Shown piece after piece: positions 53,433 through 64,000 of a DNA stretch of 64,000 bases. Position numbers and translations under genes: made by a program. How positions within the stretch are numbered: position 1 is the first letter of the stretch; every line of letters starts with the position of its first letter. Under the pieces are notes generated by a model. That model was not told the DNA's origin. It ran no database searches and saw only the letters and a program-made list of their open reading frames with translations. The DNA comes from Leptobrachium leishanense (Eukaryota > Chordata > Amphibia > Anura > Megophryidae), in the NCBI GenBank assembly GCA_009667805.1, contig CM019075.1:17042376-17106375 (forward strand), read 5' to 3'.

Positions 53433-54420
53433 TTAGTGATGCACCAAAATGAAAATTTCAGGCTGAAACCAAAAATGGCGGCTGAGCTCAGCCAAAAACC
53501 GAGTTCGAAACCGAAAATCAATCATCTGAACCTGGGCCTAGAAGCCCGACCGAGCCGGGGGTTTGCCTGAGCCTGGCCAAGCCAGGGGCTCGTCTGAACC
53601 TGGATGCCGTCCGAATCAGGTGCGCAGGCCGGGCCGGGTCTCCAGGGCCCAGGTTTGGATGACTTTTGTTGGGGGTGACACCATGATTAGATGGAGATCG
53701 CATTGAGGAGGGTTGAGGAGTTACCTACATACCTGATGGAAAATAAGTAATCCGAAACTGGGACTGGAGGCCAGGCTAAGCCGGGGGCTCGCCCGAGCCA
53801 GGGTCCAGGTTCCGGTGAATGATTTGGGGGGGAATGACACATGATACCTACATTTACATATTTACCTACATTCGCATACTTACCTACTTTCACATTCTCA
53901 AATTTCAGCCTCAAGCTCCTCCAGCGGTCTCCATTGCAATCCTCCTTCATGCTCCCCTTGACTAATCACTAGCCTGGGGAAGCCCCTGACCAGTGGCAAA
54001 GCTGTCACCAGTCTGGCTGTTGGCAGGGTCAAAGGCTTCTGCCTCCGTGACGTCATCCCGCAACCGGCGTCTCTGATGCCACATGCTGTTTGCACAACGG
54101 GAGCGTGAAGGAGGACTGCAATAGAGACCTGTGGAGGAGCTTGAGGCTGAAATTTGAGAATCTAGGCAAGTATGTGAATGTAGGTATCACGGTGTCACCA
54201 CCCCCCAAATCAGTCATCCGAACCTGGGCCCTGGAGCCCCGGCTGAGCCGGGGGCTCGCCTCATCCTGGAGGCCGGCTGAGCCCCCGGCTTGGCCGGGCC
54301 TCCAGGCCCAGGTTCAGATAACTGATTTCCGGCTGATTATTTTGGCTGTTTTTTCTTTTCAGCCGAAAGCACCATTTTCGGACAATAATATCGGTGGCCG
54401 AAATTTCGGTGCATCCCTAG
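53433..54420. mobile_element. ~990-bp hAT-like element with inverted halves
   Basis: Starts TTAGTGATGCACCAAAATG, ends TTTCGGTGCATCCCTAG. Interior blocks (GGAGCTTGAGGCTGAAATTT, GAACCTGGGCC-type) occur in both orientations around 54030. No matching 8-bp flank seen. Confidence 0.65.
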
Positions 54421-56039
54421 TTTCTTTTGGGAGAAGAGAGTAACAGTTTCTCCATTTATGATTTTTTTCATAAAGACTAATCCATAGAATAATTAACCAC
54501 AAAGATTTGGATGATAAAATTTGTAAAAATAAATTTCCGAACGCTACAAATCCAAATGGAAATTCACACCTTTTTGTCATTTTTTCTTCTACAAATAGAA
54601 ATTACATATTTTGAATCTCCTGAAAATTTGTCTGAGTTTTACATAAAAAAACATGTTGTGAAATCGCCTTTAAACATGACGAGCAAAAAATGGTGAAATT
54701 GAGCTCAGCCCACAGGTGTCAAACTGTTCAGCAGTGAAGGGGTTAAGGGCAACGATACTGCCTCCCTCCCAGTGCAGCAGCAGCGCTGGATAGGAAGTAA
54801 CTGTAATATATTACTTCCTCCAATCGTTGTATGGCAGCCACTCTGGAGGAAAGAGGGCATCTTTGCTGGATCCAGGGTAAGCCCCCTCGCGTCTGGAGAA
54901 CAGAGGAGGGGGTATGAACCTTGAGAAGAAACATGCAGAATGGGTGGGATGAACAGGTAGAGGGGGTTATCATGAGGGTGGAATGAACATGAAGGGAGGG
55001 AGAGGGAACACATGGGGAATGAATATGGAGAGAGGACAAAAAGGTCGGAGTTTGAATATAGAGAAGGGAGGCTGGGAGGGGAAAATCAGCATGAAGAGGG
55101 GACATGGAAAAAGGAGGGGGGAAAACAAATTTGCTATACTGAATTGTAGCTTAGTCTTACCCCACGCGTTCCACTAGTCAATGGATCTCGCATACTGACA
55201 ACTACTGTGTATGAAAAAAACCCGAAAAAAAACAAACAACGTAACGGGGCCACTGAGGTTGCAACCAGCGTGGAGGATATGTTGTTGGAAATGGATAAAG
55301 CATAGCCTTGACCCAACGCATTTTACAAGGTTCTTCTGTCAAAGCCATATTGGATCAGAACAGTTTCCACATACAACAGGAGAAGATGCTATTTTAGAAA
55401 ATCGTCAGCTTTTTAAATTTTAAACCAGACATTTTCATATTTGGGGTCTTACGCCAGATTTAATCCTACACTTTTTACCATTCATTTGAGTCAGTAAACA
55501 CGTAACATGTAACAGCAGTTGGAGCCATGGCAAGTGGTTTTGTGAGATTAGTAAATGGAGCTGACTCGTTTGATATAAATTTGCCATTTGGAATTGATGG
55601 GGAAAAAATATGACGTTCAAAGACTCACTTGTTTTATAAAGTTTAGTCGTGATCCAACGCATTTCACTAGTTATTCCTTGCTCTAAAATCTGTTTGAGCC
55701 AAGGAAAGAAACTTTCACATATAGAAAGGAGCCGGTAACTTCCAAAAAGCTGTTTAATGAGATTTCCAGTTTGAAGAAGAATAAAAAACAATAGATATAT
55801 GTTCATTTCACAGAACATGAACTGCGTCCACCCTGGGCCTAAGCAAAACCGGCTTGCTTTACCCTTTTTTTACAGTAAAATATCTGCATGTTACAATATC
55901 GCAACACAAGAAACCCGAAGCGTCCATCGCTCTGTGTCGATTAATTGTTCTTGCCGTAGGTCTGGAATTGACACAGTCAGGAACAGCATTCAAATTTTTA
56001 GCATCAAGATTCCATAACACATCACTGGGCAGGAGAGTC
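54421..56039. other. intergenic, mostly unassigned
   Basis: 54728-54745 is an end of the TTAA MITE family of 25.5 kb (CAGCAGTGAAGGGG, TTAA). A loose repeat with CCAACGCATTTNAC-type words lies near 55160, 55315 and 55655. 54950-55130 is purine-rich. No gene recognised. Confidence 0.4.
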
Positions 56040-56339
56040 TTAAAGGAAATCTAGATCTTTGACCACGGTATCCTCCGGGTGGGTGGTTTTATATAGAAAG
56101 TAAAAGTCCAGTTTCTGTTCGTGCTTGAGCAAGTGAGATTTCACCTGGTGAGGAAAGGAGGAGTCCGCCAAGCGCAAGCAACGATCGCTAAGCATCACAA
56201 AGAGTCCGTAACTCTGGGGCTCCGGCACCTCGAACTTCTCAGCGCACTGGTGCAGGACTGCTGCGACGCTTGTGTCGGATTTAATCACGAGGGTAGCCGT
56301 CTTGGAGTCCAACTCTTCCAGGGATATCGTGATGAAATC
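56040..56339 (-). CDS. rin3: rin3 terminal exon, RA domain
   Basis: Acceptor tttcccag, 300 nt, 99 codons plus TAA. Motifs QCAEKFEVPEP, YGLFVMLSDR and DFYFLYKTTH fit the RIN RA domain. Confidence 0.92.
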   Translation of the reverse strand, partial: DFITISLEELDSKTATLVIKSDTSVAAVLHQCAEKFEVPEPQSYGLFVMLSDRCLRLADSSFPHQVKSHLLKHEQKLDFYFLYKTTHPEDTVVKDLDFL

Positions 56340-56935
56340 CTGGGAAAGACAAGTACAATATGATGAGCCACAAATGGCATTCTAGATTGGCAACTGCCCA
56401 TTCATAACTCAAGTCGTCATGAGCCACGAATGGCATTCTAGTTTGGGCATGACCCATGTTCCATAAACTGCATTTGGCACTCTAAATTTGGCACGGCGCA
56501 TGTTGTCATGAACCATGAAGGGCATTCTAGTTTGGGCATGACCCATGCTCCATGAGCCGCAAATGGTATTCTAAATTGGGCATGGCCGACGTTGTCGTGA
56601 ACTAGGAATGGTCATCTGGAGTTGACTTGGCCCACATTGCCGGAGTACCAGACACTAAACAATGTCAGCCAACATGAAGTAAAAGAAGGGGCTTGTTGTG
56701 ATGCAATGTGTGGCTAGTAGAGCTTGACCTCTATGGGTTTGGTTGAATATCCTCATGCCCAGGTAACTCACCTGTATCGAGGAGCGAGATACCCGTGCTT
56801 TGTTGAGCGTTCGTCTCCTTTCCCACCGGTGAATGGAGTCCTGCACCTCCATGCTCAGCTGCCGTGTTACTGTGATTTTGTCATAATTCTTGATGTGCTC
56901 CAGGGCGCCGTAGGTTGTGGTCAAATAATAGGAAC
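56040..56935 (-). CDS. rin3: RIN-family Rab5 GEF, last two exons (probably rin3)
   Basis: RIN proteins are Ras effectors and Rab5-family exchange factors (SH2, RH, VPS9, RA domains). Exon 56935-56772 (164 nt, begins phase 1) encodes SYYLTTTYGALEHIKNYDKI, then VTRQLSMEVQDSIHRWERRR and SRSSIQ, the conserved segment just after the VPS9 domain. Exon 56339-56040 encodes DFITISLEELDSKTATLVIK through CAEKFEVPEPQSYGLFVML to the end: the Ras-association domain, with stop TAA at 56042-56040. Junctions are GT-AG and the frames join. RIN3 rather than RIN1/2 is inferred from position: human RIN3 is the tail-to-tail neighbour of LGMN. Upstream exons are not within the window. Confidence 0.9.
56350..56620. 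repeat. ~50-bp degenerate tandem repeat in rin3 intron
   Basis: Five or six copies of CATGAGCCACGAATGGCATT, CTAGTTTGGGCATGACCCAT, starting near 56361, 56419, 56462, 56510, 56561 and 56597. It begins just upstream of the terminal exon's acceptor. Confidence 0.75.
56772..56935 (-). CDS. rin3: rin3 penultimate exon
   Basis: Acceptor gttcccag, donor gtgagt, 164 nt. Starts with the last two bases of a Gly codon (GSYYLT) and ends in phase with the next exon. Confidence 0.92.
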
Positions 56936-57020
56936 CTGGGAACAAGTTTAAAAGGACCAGTTAGTGGAACATATGATTATTATTACATGAGGTATTCAAG
57001 GTCTTCTACCAGACTGAAGC

Positions 57021-57155
57021 TGTCAAACACGACCCCTCCCCCCAGATGTTTCTGAAGTACAACTCCCATGATCCCCTGGCCTTCTATTGCATTGAAAGTC
57101 TTCAAGGAATTGTAGGCATCAACATCTGGGGGGCCTTGAGTTTGACAGCCCTGTA
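57021..57155. mobile_element. ~135-bp hAT-type hairpin MITE
   Basis: GCTGTCAAAC / GTTTGACAGC ends and an inner CCCAGATGTTTCTGAAGTAC with an inverted partner near 57120. Style matches 37361-37497. Confidence 0.6.
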
Positions 57156-58659
57156 CTAGACTAACAGAATGAAATTATGTATTAGCCATTAACCAAAAGA
57201 TGCGGTTAGTGTCAGGTCTGATTTCTACCGACCATATTAAATGAGGCCTCAGCCGGTTTTAATAACACACTGTCACTGTTAAAGTCAGCCTTAATATTAG
57301 AAGGGCTTTGGGCAAAGGGCGAGACCTCCTGCCCACCTCTACTAGGACATGTTATTTCGGTAGCCCAGTTGGTTGTGGGTCCGTTTCCTGCTGGACCTGC
57401 TTTTGCCCTGCCAAACGCAATCCCCAACTTCTGCAGCTGCCGACCAACTGGATCACCACGGTATAGCAATATATCTATCAGGCTGCTATGTTCTGCTCCA
57501 GCTGAGTTTTCTATAAAAGCACCTGGTAAAGATGTACATAATCTACTTCGATATATTGAAGCAACACAAAGGCTACAACCAGAGGAAACATCGCTGGAAG
57601 GGATTGAAGTGGAGATCCGTTGAGAGACCTTAAGGAGTAATAGTATGGTTGGACAGTGGTCGAAATCTATGAATGTATCATCTCAAAGACCAGATGCTCA
57701 CAACACCTTTAGAAGTCCTACCGTTAGAGGGAGATCAAACAAGACCTAACACTCTTTCGGAGTCTGTGGTTGAGTTTTGCCCATCTTGCATGTGTTGAGC
57801 TCTATCCAACATCGGGTCACTCGTGACAGACTGTATTACAGTGGTTGGGCAACATGTCATATGCTTAGCACTTCTACAACTTGTGACTCCATACAAGGAC
57901 TCCCAAAGCCATGCCATAGACATTGTGCTGACACCACCAAGCCTTGCGGTTTGAAGAGAGATTTTCAGCATTTTGGGAAGCTTATTATATCCTATTGACG
58001 TCAAACACGTTACTTTAGTGTTTAGGTGGTTTTTTTCAGTGCAACTTCTTCACTTCTTCTTTTCGTGCAACTTACACAATTTAACATTTGCGGTCGGGGA
58101 ATTATACGAAAGGCAGCGAAGAGATAATATTCAGGAATTTGTTTTCATTCTGAATGTCATTGGAAGAAATCCGCATGATCGCGTAAAGCAAACTAAATGA
58201 CATATGTCAAGCAAAGGGTATCGTTGTAGGCCAGGGGGTTTAAGTGGAAACGTCATCTAAGTGTAATTTGCTGCGGTATTTTGCACAGTTGTGTGCAGTA
58301 TATTTTTTAAATATTTTTAAAATGCCAAGACAGGGTCTCGCTTTTGATCGTAGCAGTCGGATTGAGTCATCCCGAGTTTCTATGACGGAAAACTGGCTTG
58401 AAGACGGAGTATCGAGAGTAAACTGGACTAAAGTTGTAATCATTTTACCTCTATGTAAAACAGTGGTAAAAGGACTTGAATATGATATATAGAAAACCAA
58501 AAGAGGAATATTGCACAGGTAAGAAGGTGCTCCATAAGAGATTCAGGGCAGCAAACCCACAATGCATAGAAGAACAAAAAATGGATACCAGTCACACAAT
58601 CACTGCAAGAATGAGGAGCTAATTAACTGTTTGAATTGCAATTTATACCCTAAATGGTA
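57156..58659. other. rin3 intron, unassigned
   Basis: No RIN VPS9 exon seen. Frames near 57369-57623 and 57735-58004 have no recognisable motif. Confidence 0.35.
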
Positions 58660-61600
58660 CTGAGTTAGGAAAATGAAGGCAGGAGAAGGACTTGGGGATA
58701 ATCAGAGACTTCAAACTATGTAACAATGGGCAACGTCAAACAGCAGCTGCCAAGGCCAGCAAGGTATCTGCATTAAAAGGGGAATTCACTCTTGGGATGA
58801 AAAGATCATTTTGCCTCTTTATAAAGCAACGGTAAGACGCACCTTTAATATGGCGTGTGATTTTGGGCACCTGTTTTAAAAAAAGATATTACAGCGCTAG
58901 AAAAAATGCAAAGACGGGCGACTAAATTAATAAGGGGAATGGAAGATTTAAGTTATGAGGAAAGGCTGAAGAGCTTAAACCTGTTTAGTTTAGAGAAATG
59001 GTGCCTTAGAGGGGATCTGTTATCTTTATATAAATATATATGGGGCCTTAGAGGGGATCTGATAACTTTATATAAATATATAAGGGGCCTTAGTGGAGAT
59101 CTGATAACTTTCTATAAATATATACGGGTCTTAGAGGGATCTGATAACTTTCTATAAATATACATGGGGCCTTAAAGGGGAATCTGATAACTTTATATAA
59201 ATATATAAGGGGTTGTAGAGAGATCCGATAACTTTATATAAATATATACGGGGTCTTAGAGGGGATCTGATAACTTTCTATAAATATATAAGGGGTCTTA
59301 GAGGGGATCTGATAACTTTATATAAATATATACGGGGCCTTAGAGGTGATCTGATACCTTTCTATAAATGTATACGTTGCCTTAGAGGGGATCTGATAAC
59401 TTTCTATAAATATATATAAGGCCTTAGAGGGGGTCTGATAACTTTATATAAATATACACGGGGCCTTAGAGGGGGTCTGATAACATTTTATATAAATATA
59501 TACGGGGCCTTGGAGGGGATCTGATAACTTTCTATAAATATATATAAGGCCTTAGAGGGGATCTGATATCTTTCTATAAATATATACGGGGCCTTAGAGG
59601 GGGTCTGATAACTTTATATAAATATACACGGGGCCTTAGAGGGGGTCTGATATCATTTTATATAAATATATACGGGGCCTTGGAGGGGATCTGATAACTT
59701 TATATAAATATATATGGGGTCGTAGAGGGATCTGATAACTTTCTATAAATATATACGGGCCTTAAAGGGGATCTGATAACTTTATATAAATATATAAAGG
59801 GGTTGTAGAGAGATCCGATAACTTTCTATAAATATATACAGGGTCTTAGAGGGGATCTGATAACTTTATATAAATATATATGGGGTCGTAGAGGGATCTG
59901 ATAACTTTCTATAAATATATACGGGGTCTTAGAGGGGATCTGATAGCTTTATATAAATATATACAGGGCCTTAGAGGAGATCTGATACCTTTATATAAAT
60001 ATATACGGGGCCTTAGAGGGGATCTGATAACTTTATATAAATATATATGGGGTCGTAGGGATCTGATAACTTTCTATAAATATATACGGGGCCTTAGAGG
60101 GGGTCTGATAACTTTATATAAATATACACGGGGCCTTAGAGGGGGTCTGATATCATTTTATATAAATATATACGGGGCCTTGGAGGGGATCTGATAACTT
60201 TATATAAATATATATGGGGTCGTAGAGGGATCTGATAACTTTCTATAAATATATACGGGCCTTAAAGGGGATCTGATAACTTTATATAAATATATAAAGG
60301 GGTTGTAGAGAGATCCGATAACTTTCTATAAATATATACGGGGTCTTAGAGGGGATCTGATAACTTTCTATAAATATATACGGGGTCTTAGAGGGGATCT
60401 GATAACTTTCTATAAATATATATGGGGTCGTAGAGGGATCTGATAACTTTCTATAAATATATACGGGGTCTCAGAGGGGATCTGATAGCTTTATATAAAT
60501 ATATACAGGGCCTTAGAGGAGATCTGATACCTTTATATAAATATATACGGGGCCTTAGAGGGGATCTGATAACTTTCTATAAATATATACGGGGTCTTAG
60601 AGGGGATCTGATAACTTTCTATAAATATATACGGGGTCTTAGAGGGGATCTGATAACTTTATATAAATATATATGGGGTCGTAGAGGGATCTGATAACTT
60701 TCTATAAATATATATGGGGCCTTAGAGGGGATCTGATAACGTTTTATATAAATATATACGGGGCCTTAGAGGGATCTGATAACTATATATAAATATATAA
60801 GGGGTTGTACAGAGATCCAATAACTTTATATAAATATATACGGGGTCTTAGAGGGGATCTGATAACTTTCTATAAATATATACGGGGCCTTAGAGGGGAT
60901 CTGATATCTTTACATAAATATATACGGGGCCTTAGAGGAGATCTGATACCTTTACATAAAAAATATATACGGGGCCTTAGAGGGGATCTGATAACTTTAT
61001 ATAAATATATATGGGGTCGTAGAGGGATCTGATATCTTTATATAAATATATACGGGGCCTTAGAGGGGATCTGATACCTTTACATAAATATATACGGGGC
61101 CTTAGAGGGGATCTGATAACTTTCTATAAATATATACGGGGCCTTAGAGGGGATCTGATAACTTTATATAAATATATACGCGGTCGTAGAGGGATCTGAT
61201 AACTTTATATAAATATATACGGGGTCTTAGAGGGGATCTGATAACTTTCTATAAATATATACGGGGTCTTAGAGGGGATCTGATAACTTTCTATAAATAT
61301 ATACGGGGTCGTAGAGGGATCTGATAACTTTCTATAAATATATATGGGGTCGTAGAGGGATCTGATAACTTTCTATAAATATATACGGGGTCTTAGAGGG
61401 GATCTGATAACTTTATATAAATATATATGGGGTCGTAGAGGGATCTGATAACTTTCTATAAATATATATGGGGCCTTAGAGGGGATCTGATAACGTTTTA
61501 TATAAATATATACGGGGCCTTAGAGGGATCTGATAACTATATATAAATATATAAGGGGTTGTACAGAGATCCAATAACTTTATATAAATATATATGGGGT

Positions 61601-63930
61601 CGTAGAGGGATCTGATATCTTTATATAAATATATACGGGGCCTTAGAGGGGATCTGATACCTTTACATAAATATATACGGGGCCTTAGAGGGGATCTGAT
61701 AACTTTCTATAAATATATACGGGGCCTTAGAGGGGGTCTGATAACTTTATATAAATATACACAGGAGCCTTAGAGGGGGTCTGATAACGTTTTATATAAA
61801 TATATACGGGGCCTTAGAGGGGATCTGATAACTTTATATAAATATATACACGGTCGTAGAGGGATCTGATAACTTTATATAAATATATAAGGGGTTGTAG
61901 AGAGATCCGATAACTTTATATAAATATATACGGGGTCTTAGAGGGGATCTGATACCTTTCTATAAATATATACGGGGCCTTAGAGGGGATCTGATAACTT
62001 TATATAAATATACACGGGGCCTTAGAGGGGGTCTGATAACATTTTATATAAATATATACGGGGCCTTAGAGGGGATCTGATAACTTTATATAAATATATA
62101 TGGGGTCGTAGAGGGATCTGATAACTTTCTATAAATATATATGGGGTCGTAGAGGGATCTGATAACTTTCTATAAATATATACGGGGTCTTAGAGGGAAT
62201 CTGATAACTTTATATAAATATATACGGGGCCTTAGAGGGGATCTGATAACTTTCAATAAATATATAAGGGGTTGTACAGAGATCCAATAACTTTATATAA
62301 ATATATATGGGGTCGTAGAGGGATCTGATATCTTTATATAAATATATACGGGGCCTTAGAGGGGATCTGATACCTTTACATAAATATATACGGGGCCTTA
62401 GAGGGGATCTGATAACTTTCTATAAATATATACGGGGCCTTAGAGGGGGTCTGATAACTTTATATAAATATACACAGGAGCCTTAGAGGGGGTCTGATAA
62501 CGTTTTATATAAATATATACGGGGCCTTAGAGGGGATCTGATAACGTTTTATATAAATATATACACGGTCGTAGAGGGATCTGATAACGTTTTATATAAA
62601 TATATAAGGGGTTGTAGAGAGATCCGATAACTTTATATAAATATATACGGGGTCTTAGAGGGGATCTGATACCTTTCTATAAATATATACGGGGCCTTAG
62701 AGGGGGTCTGATAACTTTATATAAATATACACGGGGCCTTAGAGGGGGTCTGATAACATTTTATATAAATATATACGGGGCCTTAGAGGGGATCTGATAA
62801 CTTTATATAAATATATATGGGGTCGTAGAGGGATCTGATAACTTTCTATAAATATATATGGGGTCGTAGAGGGATCTGATAACTCTCTATAAATATATAC
62901 GGGGTCTTAGAGGGAATCTGATAACTTTATATAAATATATACGGGGCCTTAGAGGGGATCTGATAACTTTCAATAAATATATAAGGGGTTGTAGAGAGAT
63001 CCGATAACTTTCTATAAATATATACGGGGTCTTAGTGGGGATCTGATACCTTTATATAAATATATACGGGGCCTTAGAGGGGATCTGATAACTTTATATA
63101 AATATATACGCGGTCGTAGAGTGATCTGATAACTTTATATAAATATATACGGGGTCTTAGAGGGATCTGATAACTTTATATAAATATATACGGGGCCTTA
63201 GAGGGGATCTGTTAACTTTATATAAATATACACGGGGCCTTAGAGGGGGTCTGATAACGTTTTATATAAATATATACGGGGCCTTAGAGGGGATCTGATA
63301 ACTTTATATAAATATAAACAAGGCCTTAGAGGGGATCTGATAACTTTATATAAATATATATGGGGTCGTAGAGGGATCTGATAACTTTCTATAAATATAT
63401 ACGGGGTCTTAGAGGAGATCTGATACCTTTATATAAATATATACGGGGCCTTAGAGGGGATCTGATAACTTTATATAAATATATACAGGGCCATTATAAA
63501 CCATAGTCTGGAAACATATTCATTAACAGGACTACACACGGGACAAGAGGTCACCCATTTAAACTGGACGAAAGGAAATTCAGCCTAAAGCATAGGAAGG
63601 GTTATTTTACAGTGAGAACAATAAAGCTGTGGAATTCTCTGCCTGTTGAGGTGGTTGGGTCAGAGTCTGTACAGACTGGATGACTTCCTGCAGACACAGA
63701 ATATTAAGGGTTATAATATTTAATATGTGGGTAAAAGCTACTTGATCCAAGGAGAAATCTGACGCCATTCTGGGGTCAAGAAGGAATTTTTTTCAGTTAT
63801 GTTGCATATTGGCGAGCGCTTCAGACTGGGGTTTTTTTTTTGCTTCTTTTGGATCAACAGCAGTAGGTGATGTGTGAAAGGCTGAACTCGATGGACACAC
63901 GTCTTTTTCAGCCTATGTAACTATATAACA
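58660..63930 (+). mobile_element. CR1 LINE fragment expanded by an internal minisatellite
   Basis: Left part: WDEKIILPLYKATVR, then [20 protein letters not shown] and [11 protein letters not shown], the CR1 reverse transcriptase C-terminal region. After the 4.5-kb array the same reading theme resumes: GTRGHPFKLDERKFSLKHRK, YFTVRTIKLWNSLPVEVVG. The 3' UTR ends with GAACTCGATGGACACACGTC and CAGCCTATGTAACTATATAA, the standard CR1 terminus. Confidence 0.9.
59003..63491. repeat. 42-bp minisatellite derived from CR1 coding sequence, ~107 copies
   Basis: Unit: GGCCTTAGAGGGGATCTGAT, AACTTTATATAAATATATAC plus GG, encoding about [14 protein letters not shown], the CR1 segment that follows LFSLEK. Variants (GGGGTCGTAGAGGGATCTG, TAACGTTTTATAT, GATCCGATAAC) are arranged in higher-order blocks: 59593-59840 recurs at 60102-60335, and 61591-61810 recurs at 62306-62525. 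One- and two-base length changes break any long frame. Confidence 0.95.
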
Positions 63931-63935
63931 TTTAG

Positions 63936-63975
63936 TCTTGAAATAGGCCCAGAGAAGGGGCTGAAACGTTGCGCT
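63936..63975 (+). ncRNA. degenerate hammerhead-like motif at window end
   Basis: CTTGAAATAGGCCC, loop, GGGGCTGAAACG, then CGTTG/CAATG as a possible stem III. The core strand differs from CUGANGA, so activity is unlikely. Confidence 0.35.
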
Positions 63976-64000
63976 ACAATGATGTTTTGACCAACTGATT

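Noticed and set aside
58244..58500. Opposed 82- and 86-codon frames
   Set aside because: Overlapping on both strands with no recognisable motif or splice context.
60805..61032. Short protein with [13 protein letters not shown] repeats
   Set aside because: Part of the CR1-derived minisatellite; frame is lost by frequent 1-2-base length changes.

Overview
This window is vertebrate nuclear DNA, most likely from a frog. The genes are split into exons with GT-AG introns, their proteins match vertebrate legumain, RIN-family and DHRS7-type proteins, and the remainder is packed with element types typical of amphibian genomes: CR1 and L2-like LINEs, a tRNA-derived SINE, hAT, Harbinger-like and piggyBac-like MITEs, Tc1 and solo LTRs. 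The species cannot be fixed by reading alone. No bacterial gene, CRISPR array or rRNA was seen.

Gene layout. (1) lgmn (legumain) runs on the + strand from base 1 (its first exons lie off the left edge) to the stop codon at 23605-23607, with 13 exons in the window, conserved phases, an intact Asn/His/Cys catalytic set and a poly(A) signal at 24403. (2) Two + strand exons at 44369-44485/44490 and 47902-48117 encode the C-terminal part of a DHRS7-type short-chain dehydrogenase; I found no upstream exons. (3) The last two exons of a RIN-family gene (56772-56935 and 56040-56339, - strand), most likely rin3, encode the linker after the VPS9 domain and the Ras-association domain. lgmn and rin3 are tail to tail, as LGMN and RIN3 are on human 14q32; the dhrs7-like exons and about 32 kb of repeats lie between them.

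Repeat layout. 0.7-4.2 kb: an inverted L2/CR1-group LINE with a 2A-like motif, sharing its last 53 bases with a tRNA-SINE at 16 kb. 4.5-9.8 kb: an LTR end with a serine-tRNA primer site, TTAA-flanked MITEs, a field of TTACCCRGGTAA palindromes and a Harbinger-like MITE. 11.3-17.3 kb: two solo LTRs with 5-bp target duplications and a 36-bp minisatellite. 20.6-25.8 kb: small hAT MITEs, hammerhead-like motifs and an L2 tail. 26.8-38.9 kb: a 1.4-kb palindromic hAT element, a minisatellite split by a retroelement that is split by a CR1, a foldback element carrying two insertions, nested Harbinger-like MITEs and another hAT. 39.2-42.5 kb: a palindrome whose two arms are arrays of tRNA-like units. 43.3-54.4 kb: hAT elements with 8-bp duplications, a 45-bp minisatellite, and a Tc1 element whose transposase is split by a piggyBac-like MITE. 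58.7-63.9 kb: a CR1 LINE in which one 14-codon piece of the reverse transcriptase ORF has been amplified into a roughly 4.5-kb, 42-bp minisatellite.

The strongest candidates for undescribed structure are the tRNA-like palindromic array, the LINE-coding-derived minisatellite, the scattered hammerhead-like motifs, and the orphan dhrs7-like exons with overlapping splice donors.
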